64,000 nucleotides of DNA from CAJXZP01 sp963974475 (GTDB lineage: Bacteria > Bacteroidota > Bacteroidia > Flavobacteriales_G > Salibacteraceae). Location: NCBI GenBank assembly GCA_963974475.1, contig CAXBCR010000018.1:5844-69843 (forward strand). Reading direction: 5' to 3'. Numbering within the stretch: position 1 is the first letter of the stretch; each line of letters starts with the position of its first letter. This document shows, piece by piece, positions 58,353 to 64,000 of this stretch. The notes beneath the pieces were generated by a model. It made no database searches. It saw nothing but the letters and a program-made list of their open reading frames with translations, and was not told where the DNA came from. Both the position numbers and the translations under genes were made by a program.

Positions 58353-61300
58353 ATGGCTCTTTTTCAAAAATCAGTTTTACAAAAACACTTAAAACTCCAA
58401 GATTCTCAAGCGGTTGATAAAGCGTTTAAAAAGTTTAATAAGTACTTTGGCGACCTACGTAGGCAACAGAACATTAGAGAGAGTAAGGAAGAGCAATTTC
58501 AAGAAGGTTTTTTACGTGAGCTGTTTGTAAATGTATTGGGATATACCCTAAATCCAGAGCCTAAATTTAACTTAACTACCGAATTAAAGAACGAGAAGAA
58601 CGCTAAGAAAACAGATGGCGCCATACTTAAAGATGGGCAAGCGCTTGCCGTAATTGAGCTTAAAAGCACCAAGACAAAAGATTTAGAATCTATACGCCAA
58701 CAAGCATTTGATTATAAAGCCAATCAATCCGGATGTGTGTATGTGATTACTTCCAACTTTGAAAAAGTACGGTTTTATGTAAATAATGCCGTTGACTTTG
58801 AAGAGTTCAATTTGTTTGCCTTATCCAAGGCGCAATTTGAGTTAATGTACGTGTGTTTGGAGTGTAGCAATTTGCTAAACAATGTAGCCCTAACCATAAA
58901 AACAGATTCGGTGGTAGCCGAAGAGAATATTACCAAAACCTTTTACAAAGATTACTCTCAATTTAAGCGAGAGCTGTATCGTGATTTGGTAAAACAGAAT
59001 GTGAAAAATGCGATTTTTCGTATCGAACTTTCTAAAGAGGATAACGAACAGGCGCAGAAAAACATTAAGCGCACCTTATTTAAGAAATCGCAAAAATTGA
59101 TTGACCGTTTTCTGTTTGTGTTCTTTGCCGAAGATAGAGGGTTATTGCCGCCTAACTCTACCTTAAAAATTCTGGAGCAATGGGATAGCCTAAAAGAAAT
59201 GGATGCCTACACGCCCTTATACAACCGCTATAAAAAGTATTTTGAATACCTAGATACCGGAAGAAAAGGAACGGCTAAAACGGCTGAAATATTTGCCTAT
59301 AATGGTGGGCTTTTCAAGCCCGATGCAATTTTAGATTCTATTATAATAAATGATGAACTACTCTATAAACACACCAAAACACTATCCGATTACGATTTTG
59401 ATAGTCAGGTAGATGTCAATATTTTAGGGCATATTTTTGAAAACTCGCTAAACGAAATTGAAAGCGTAAACGCGGAGATAGAAGGAGGCGAATTTGATAA
59501 ACAAACCACCAAGCGAAAAAAAGATGGCGTTTTTTACACGCCTAAGTACATTACCAAATACATTGTAGACAATACGGTGGGTAAACTGTGCGAAGTAAAG
59601 AAAACAGACCTCCAAATAATAGCCGAAGAGTTTCACCCGAAACGCCAAAAAGAAACCAAGAAAAAATTATTAGAAACGCTGCATACGTATAGAGATTGGT
59701 TATTGCAATTAACTATTTGTGACCCAGCCTGTGGGAGTGGTGCGTTTTTAAACCAGGCGTTAGATTTTTTAATTAGAGAACACCAATATGTGGATGAGTT
59801 AGAAACCGCTTTATTGGGTGGTGGTTTTGTGTTTCCTAACATTGAAAACACGGTATTAGAAAACAATATTTTCGGGGTAGATTTAAACGAGGAATCTGTT
59901 GAAATTGCCAAGCTCTCTTTATGGCTGCGTACGGCTCAACCGCGTAGAAAACTGAATAGTCTTAACAATAATATTAAATGTGGTAATTCTCTGATTGATA
60001 GCAAAGCCGTGGCAGGTGATAAAGCTTTTAAGTGGGAAGAGGAGTTTGCTCATGTTTTTGATAAGGGTGGTTTTGATGTTGTGATTGGGAACCCGCCTTA
60101 TGTTAGGCTTCAAAATATTGATGAACAGTCAAGAATTTATTTTAATAATAATTATCTTACTGCATTTAAAAATTATGACCTCTATGTTCTTTTTACGGAA
60201 AAGGTGAAATTCTTAATTTCACAAAATGGGATAGCAGCGTATATCATGCCCAATAAGTTTATTACAACAGATTATGGGGGGAATTTAAAAAAGCTTTTAT
60301 ATGATGAGATGTTTTTAGATGAGTATATAGATTTTTCAAATTATCAAGTTTTTGCAGATGCCACTACTTACACAGGTATATTTTCTTTTAGCCATAGGAA
60401 GAAAGATAAATTCAAGTATTATAAAGTTTTGGATGCGGAGTCAAGACAACTTAACAAAGTTTCTTTTTCAAATATTCCATATTCAAATTTGAAAGGTCAG
60501 AAATGGATATTTCTAGATGAAATTGCGTCAAGTTTATTTTTGAATCTTAGTAACAAAAGAAGGCTAAAGGAGACTATGACCGATTTATACGTAGGGCTTC
60601 AGACAAGTGCTGACCCAGTATTTATTCTAAAAGTCAAAGGCAATCAATTATATTCGAAATTCACTAAAAAATATTATGATTTTGGTGACTGTGAGATATT
60701 AAAACCATTACTAAAAGGTGCAGAAATCAAAAGGTATGCAACACCAAGGCCTAATTTTAAATTAATATTCCCTTATAATGTTGATAGAGAAAATTTTGAT
60801 TTGATTTCAAAAGAGGAAATGATAAATAAATATCCTGCAATTTGGGATTATTTAATTGATTGTAGGGATAAACTTGAAGGGAGAGAAAATGGGAAGATGA
60901 ATAATGGGAGTTGGTACGGTTATGTTTACCTAAAGAACATGATTGCTTTCGATAAGCCCAAAATATTAACACAGGTATTATGTAAAAACTCTTCGTTATC
61001 ATTAGACTTAAATGGTCAGTTTTATTTTGTTGGTGGGGGCACAGCTGGTGGATATGGAGTAACTATTACTGAAGAAATAAATCCATATCTTTTGATTGGT
61101 TTGTTAAATTCAAAATTGGCTCAATGGTATATTAAACAATTTGCATCACCTTTTCAAGGAGGTTACTACGCTTATAATAAGGGAACTTTAGGAGAAATAC
61201 CATTGCCTGATTTTAGAGATGATTCAGAAGGGTTTCAGACCATTGTGGAACAGATAAAAGGTCAAAATGACAAGCGTTACACTAACAGAAAAAAATTAGA

Positions 61301-61595
61301 ACAGTATATTATTTCTCAGTATAAGTTAGATGTGACTCCAAAAAAACTCCAAAACTGGCACGAATTAGATTTCGGAGAATTCATAAAAGAGCTCAACAAA
61401 GCCATAAAAAAAGCAGGAGGAGAAAAGCTCACTAAGCTAGATGAAATGGAGTGGATGGAAGTATTTGAAACCAAAAAAGAAGAAGCCCAAAAACTCAAAG
61501 CCGAGATAGATAAAACAGATAAAGAAATAGACCGTATGGTGTATGACTTATACGAGCTAACAGAAGCGGAAATTGCTATTGTGGAGGGGGCTTAA
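58353..61595 (+). CDS. Type IIG restriction-modification enzyme (Eco57I-like)
   Basis: 1080 residues in one chain. The N-terminus (about 60-130) is a PD-(D/E)xK nuclease domain (KTDGAILKDGQALAVIELKS: Asp87, Glu101, Lys103). Middle: TPKYITKYIVDNTVG and methylase motif I ICDPACGSGAFLNQALDF (about 455), motif IV VVIGNPPYVRLQ (about 579), typical for N6-adenine methylation. Residues 720-1000 are the target recognition region, like TaqI-type specificity domains (GGGTAGGYGVTITEEINPYL), then a coiled-coil tail. It both cuts and methylates; no partner gene is needed. Confidence 0.9.
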   Translation: MALFQKSVLQKHLKLQDSQAVDKAFKKFNKYFGDLRRQQNIRESKEEQFQEGFLRELFVNVLGYTLNPEPKFNLTTELKNEKNAKKTDGAILKDGQALAVIELKSTKTKDLESIRQQAFDYKANQSGCVYVITSNFEKVRFYVNNAVDFEEFNLFALSKAQFELMYVCLECSNLLNNVALTIKTDSVVAEENITKTFYKDYSQFKRELYRDLVKQNVKNAIFRIELSKEDNEQAQKNIKRTLFKKSQKLIDRFLFVFFAEDRGLLPPNSTLKILEQWDSLKEMDAYTPLYNRYKKYFEYLDTGRKGTAKTAEIFAYNGGLFKPDAILDSIIINDELLYKHTKTLSDYDFDSQVDVNILGHIFENSLNEIESVNAEIEGGEFDKQTTKRKKDGVFYTPKYITKYIVDNTVGKLCEVKKTDLQIIAEEFHPKRQKETKKKLLETLHTYRDWLLQLTICDPACGSGAFLNQALDFLIREHQYVDELETALLGGGFVFPNIENTVLENNIFGVDLNEESVEIAKLSLWLRTAQPRRKLNSLNNNIKCGNSLIDSKAVAGDKAFKWEEEFAHVFDKGGFDVVIGNPPYVRLQNIDEQSRIYFNNNYLTAFKNYDLYVLFTEKVKFLISQNGIAAYIMPNKFITTDYGGNLKKLLYDEMFLDEYIDFSNYQVFADATTYTGIFSFSHRKKDKFKYYKVLDAESRQLNKVSFSNIPYSNLKGQKWIFLDEIASSLFLNLSNKRRLKETMTDLYVGLQTSADPVFILKVKGNQLYSKFTKKYYDFGDCEILKPLLKGAEIKRYATPRPNFKLIFPYNVDRENFDLISKEEMINKYPAIWDYLIDCRDKLEGRENGKMNNGSWYGYVYLKNMIAFDKPKILTQVLCKNSSLSLDLNGQFYFVGGGTAGGYGVTITEEINPYLLIGLLNSKLAQWYIKQFASPFQGGYYAYNKGTLGEIPLPDFRDDSEGFQTIVEQIKGQNDKRYTNRKKLEQYIISQYKLDVTPKKLQNWHELDFGEFIKELNKAIKKAGGEKLTKLDEMEWMEVFETKKEEAQKLKAEIDKTDKEIDRMVYDLYELTEAEIAIVEGA

Positions 61596-61605
61596 AAATT
61601 TAATG

Positions 61606-61764
61606 TGATACTCCGTTTGGTTGCTGCTAAACATGTACTTAGTTGAACCTGAAAGGTTCACATGTTTGTAGTAGTGGTGAGACGAAATAATCATACGACC
61701 CCATCGGGGTCGAATATATTTGGACAATGGATGCGTTACAAACATTTTATCCCTTCGGGATAAT
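61606..61764 (+). repeat. Palindromic dispersed repeat, copy 2
   Basis: Same three hairpins as at 44.2 kb: GAACCTGAAAGGTTC (61645-61659), CGACCCCATCGGGGTCG (61696-61712) and TTATCCCTTCGGGATAA (61747-61763). Stems are conserved while the central loop of the second differs (ATC here, GAT there), showing pressure on pairing. Confidence 0.8.
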
Positions 61765-61891
61765 GTATTAATGTATATTATATATTTGTACGGTAAGTGT
61801 CCTGTTGTTCAATAGCATTAATGGTGCACTATAAAAAAATAAACAAGTCTCGGAGATAATTCGAGGTTTTTTTTGCCCTGATTTGTAGTAA

Positions 61892-61995
61892 CCTCAAAAC
61901 CGAAATAGATAAAACCAAATAAAGAATCGGACCGTATGGTGTATGACTTATACGAGCTAACAGAAGCGGAAATAGCTATTGTGGAGGGGGCTTAA
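61892..61995 (+). pseudogene. Duplicated 3'-end fragment of the type IIG gene
   Basis: About 104 bp repeat the last part of the restriction-modification gene (61492-61595) at a constant 400-nt offset, with a few substitutions; the common part includes CCGTATGGTGTATGACTTAT and the same stop codon. Between the two copies lies the palindromic repeat copy 2. A remnant of an earlier gene end or of a recombination event. Confidence 0.85.
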
Positions 61996-62020
61996 TTAAA
62001 GGGAGGAAATAAAATAAAAA

Positions 62021-62422
62021 TTAGCTGATGGCATATTCTCTAATTGTCATCATTCTCCTCTGAGCAAGGTTTCCTATGCGAGGCTTCTTTTGATAATTAG
62101 AGTAGCGAGCAGTAAAGGATAGATCCATCAGTTGATTATATTGTGCAGCGATACTAGAATCGCACTCTGACTCAATTAATTTCCTAAGTACACCATGTTT
62201 TTTTGAGGTTTGCCCAGAAGTGTCACAATACTCATGAAATGTATTTATTGTGATACTTTTGCCTTTTACCAAAAGGGTTCTTGGGAAAAGTTTATGACGC
62301 ATAAAATGTAAGGAGGCATAAAATGCGGTAGTGATTACCCAGTCGGTATATTTATTATCAATTTGTAAATGTTCGCAAACTTCCTTATTGTGTTCAGCGT
62401 GTTTGAGACTAGTGTATGCCAT
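62021..62422 (-). CDS. HEPN-like domain protein
   Basis: 133 residues from MAYTSLKHAEHNKEVCEHL. The helical pattern YTDWVITTAFYASLHFMRHK and later SFTARYSNYQK resembles small HEPN-type proteins, whose toxic members are RNases, though the classic Rx4-6H motif is not obvious here. Overlaps the upstream 158-residue gene by 14 nt (32 nt if the first ATG at 62440 is used), so the two are coupled. Role in defence or toxin-antitoxin action is inferred. Confidence 0.55.
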   Translation of the reverse strand: MAYTSLKHAEHNKEVCEHLQIDNKYTDWVITTAFYASLHFMRHKLFPRTLLVKGKSITINTFHEYCDTSGQTSKKHGVLRKLIESECDSSIAAQYNQLMDLSFTARYSNYQKKPRIGNLAQRRMMTIREYAIS

Positions 62423-62885
62423 AGGATAAATTGTAACCATCAGCTAACATACTTTTTACATCAATATCTTCGCTATTAGGGGTAAATACAGTGGTGAATT
62501 CGAAAGTTGGATTTTTAATTAATTCCTTTTTTATTTCAATTGACTCCTCATAAATAGTTAGAAACTTGTCGTTACAAAAGTCATCTTCATTTATTAAGAA
62601 TATGGTCTTGAAATTATATATATCTTGAATATTCAATCGTAATAATTCACAATTAAAACCCTGTGAGTTAATTGAATTATAAATATTTTCCGAATAATCT
62701 TTAGCCAATTTTAAATTAGATTCTAGTTTGTCTAAGAGGGTCTGTTGGTTTTGAGTGACTAGGTCTTTCTTCCCTTTTAAATAGGCATCAATCATATCAT
62801 CCGAAGAAAAGGTCTGTTCCCCATTATCTCGTAATGGTAATAAGTCCCAATTCATAGTTTCTGAAAATTCATCTACTGTAATCAT
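62409..62885 (-). CDS. Hypothetical protein paired with the HEPN-like gene
   Basis: 158 residues, acidic, mixed alpha/beta (MITVDEFSETMNWDLLPLRD, LLRLNIQDIYNFKTIFLINE, DDFCNDKFLTIYEESIEIKK). No family recognised. The middle (FKTIFLINEDDF, with a preceding helix rich in Asn/Lys) has a slight look of a nucleotide-binding or antitoxin-like fold, but I would not assign it. Overlap with the HEPN-like gene means that both are made together. Confidence 0.6.
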   Translation of the reverse strand: MITVDEFSETMNWDLLPLRDNGEQTFSSDDMIDAYLKGKKDLVTQNQQTLLDKLESNLKLAKDYSENIYNSINSQGFNCELLRLNIQDIYNFKTIFLINEDDFCNDKFLTIYEESIEIKKELIKNPTFEFTTVFTPNSEDIDVKSMLADGYNLSYGIH

Positions 62886-63225
62886 TTTTAGGAATTTATT
62901 GGTAACTAAAATATAAAACGTAATGTACGAAAAATTTGACCAAAGGTTTTCTTATTCACTATTGAATCTTGAAAGGATTCATATTTCTTTCTCAACAATA
63001 ATAGTAATATTGAATGAGATAAGCATACCAAAAGTATAATTTTATGGAATAGAAAAAACAATTATTTGCAGGTAAAAAAATCGAGTTATGTGGCTTAATG
63101 GACAAATGGGTTGCTGGAAACCTCTGAATCTATTATGAATATTAGCTTCTGAGCAAATCAAAGGTGATGAATAAAAAAGTGTATTTATTGTGGTAGTAGA
63201 GAGCCTAAGGAACGTAGTAAGTATT

Positions 63226-63376
63226 CATCCTTTAAGGTGAAAATTTAATGCTGATTTTGCAATACGGGTAACGCTAATGCAAAAAATAGACTGAAACTGT
63301 ACTAAGGAATTTATTAATGCAATTTATCCGCTTTGTTTGCACTAAGCTTTTATGAAATGACTTAAACTGAAAAAAA
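63226..63376 (+). repeat. Direct repeat B (right flank of restriction-modification segment)
   Basis: Second copy of the roughly 150-bp repeat at 57954-58104, same orientation. It includes the nearly unchanged core TGCTGATTTTGCAATACGGG. Confidence 0.85.
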
Positions 63377-63412
63377 ACGGCTGCGATGAAAACCAGTTTC
63401 CATCGCAGCCGT
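63370..63412 (-). terminator. Terminator of the GIY-YIG gene
   Basis: A 12-bp perfect stem ACGGCTGCGATG / CATCGCAGCCGT (63377-63388 with 63401-63412) with A-run on its left, giving a T-run on the minus strand. Confidence 0.85.
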
Positions 63413-63533
63413 AATATTAAGAATAGTTAGCGTGATTTATGTTATTTGTGACCTATGGTAGTTAATGAGTTGAGTGATTTGGTATCGGATTATTCCCTTA
63501 GGTGGTGTTCCCATCCGTTGAAAAAGAAAACAA

Positions 63534-63776
63534 TTACAAAAACCGTTTATTCGAAAACGCTTTCCCCGAACCAGATTTTAAATATTTTTCAAATTGATAC
63601 GCCTTATACTTATCGGTAAAAGTGATGTAAGTAACGATTTCAAAAGGAAGTCGGGTTTTCATGTATTTTACTTTGCCCTTATTATGTCTTTTCATTCTAT
63701 TTTCTAGGTTTGAAGTACATCCAGTATAAATGGTGTCGTCATTGCACTTCAAAAGGTAAACATGCCAGGTATCCAT
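63534..63776 (-). CDS. GIY-YIG nuclease family protein
   Basis: 80 residues, a stand-alone GIY-YIG domain (UPF0213 type). The family motif is WHVYLLKCNDDTIYTGCTSN (VYLL and YTG for GIY-YIG), with NLENRMKRHNKGKVKYMKTR and YKAYQFEKYLKSGSGKAFSN carrying the conserved Arg, His, Tyr and Glu. Such small proteins are single-domain DNA nucleases of unknown role. Length is normal for the family. Confidence 0.9.
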   Translation of the reverse strand: MDTWHVYLLKCNDDTIYTGCTSNLENRMKRHNKGKVKYMKTRLPFEIVTYITFTDKYKAYQFEKYLKSGSGKAFSNKRFL

Positions 63777-63843
63777 AGGTTTAATTTTTCGGTTTGCTCA
63801 AATTTAAAGAATTTTTTGGAAAGCAAAACATCGAAGGGAGAAC

Positions 63844-64000
63844 ACGGTGGAGCGCCCCCACCTACACCAGTTGAGTTTATTGGTTTAAAGTAGGGTTTTG
63901 GTGTAAATATAGTGGTGGGTTTTAGTTGAGTTATTGGAAAAGGTTACGGTGGAGCGCCCCCACCTACACCAGTTGAGTTTATTGGTTTAAAGTAGGGTTT
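63844..64000 (+). repeat. Tandem repeat running off the right edge
   Basis: A block of at least 55 bp beginning ACGGTGGAGCGCCCCCACCT occurs at 63844-63898 and again, unchanged, at 63946-64000 where the window ends (period 102). The stretch between has a weaker copy (AGTTGAGTTATTGG against AGTTGAGTTTATTGG), so a sub-period near 50 is likely. GGTGG/CCACC can pair. Confidence 0.7.

Larger units (their letters stand above)
62886..63533. other. 648-bp gene-free region including direct repeat B and a terminator
   Basis: No gene. Contains a GAATCTTGAAAGGATTC hairpin (62963-62979, a relative of the GAACCTGAAAGGTTC palindrome), direct repeat B and the terminator at 63370-63412. Confidence 0.6.

Noticed and set aside
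63844..64000. Possible CRISPR array
   Set aside because: The repeated unit is at least 55 bp, longer than usual CRISPR repeats, and the spacer resembles the repeat; no cas gene is present.

Overview
The window (64 kb, low GC) comes from a Bacteroidota genome, most likely a marine or freshwater member of the Flavobacteriales. Supporting signs are several proteins with type IX secretion (T9SS) C-terminal sorting domains (VYPNP and KLYPNP motifs), a PorE-like OmpA protein, HYC_CC_PP and YceI family proteins, and -7 promoter boxes of the Bacteroidota type TAnnTTTG in front of several genes. I saw no rRNA, tRNA or CRISPR array and no transposase gene.

Layout. 1-15.4 kb is mostly housekeeping: a cut-off TonB/carboxypeptidase-regulatory protein, an SLC13 carboxylate symporter, a large membrane/TPR protein, FAH-family hydrolase, DEDDh exonuclease, PorE-like OmpA protein, 2-oxoacid dehydrogenase E2, a GT2 glycosyltransferase with an extra sugar-transferase-like tail, recR, a sodium:solute symporter, glutaminyl cyclotransferase and a YceI lipoprotein. 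15.4-23.3 kb, all on the minus strand, holds a tripartite exporter operon (small membrane protein, ABC ATPase, HlyD adaptor, TolC), its probable TetR repressor, and a SulP-carbonic anhydrase fusion. The TetR gene and the exporter operon share a nearly identical promoter/operator.

23.4-39.4 kb is a copper (or silver) resistance region: HYC_CC_PP protein, CusA-, CusC- and CusB-like efflux proteins, a YceI-like protein, a P1B ATPase with extra metal-binding modules, two T9SS secreted proteins, two tiny membrane proteins and a Crp/Fnr regulator. 39.4-47.8 kb continues with MarR, two cytochromes c flanking a porin, two paralogous His/Met-rich lipoproteins, a secreted M43 protease, a secreted two-repeat His/Met-rich protein, and an AraC regulator with a degenerate metal-sensor-like N-terminus.

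47.8-54.9 kb is the least familiar and most interesting part: a compact operon of PqqD-like protein, ATP-grasp ligase, LysA-like PLP decarboxylase, a urea-transporter/M23-peptidase fusion, a YaiO-like TPR/beta-barrel protein and a TPR protein. Its promoter carries a palindrome that recurs, with the same spacing to the -7 box, in front of one of the His/Met-rich lipoproteins, which ties the operon to the metal region.

55-64 kb has a YceI protein, a DUF4833 protein, an ECF sigma/zinc-anti-sigma pair, and a 5-kb segment bounded by two ~150-bp direct repeats that contains a type IIG restriction-modification enzyme, a duplicated fragment of its 3' end and an overlapping two-gene pair with a HEPN-like member. 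This looks like a small defence island. Palindrome-rich dispersed repeats occur at 44.2, 56.1-56.3 and 61.6 kb, and a tandem repeat runs off the right end.
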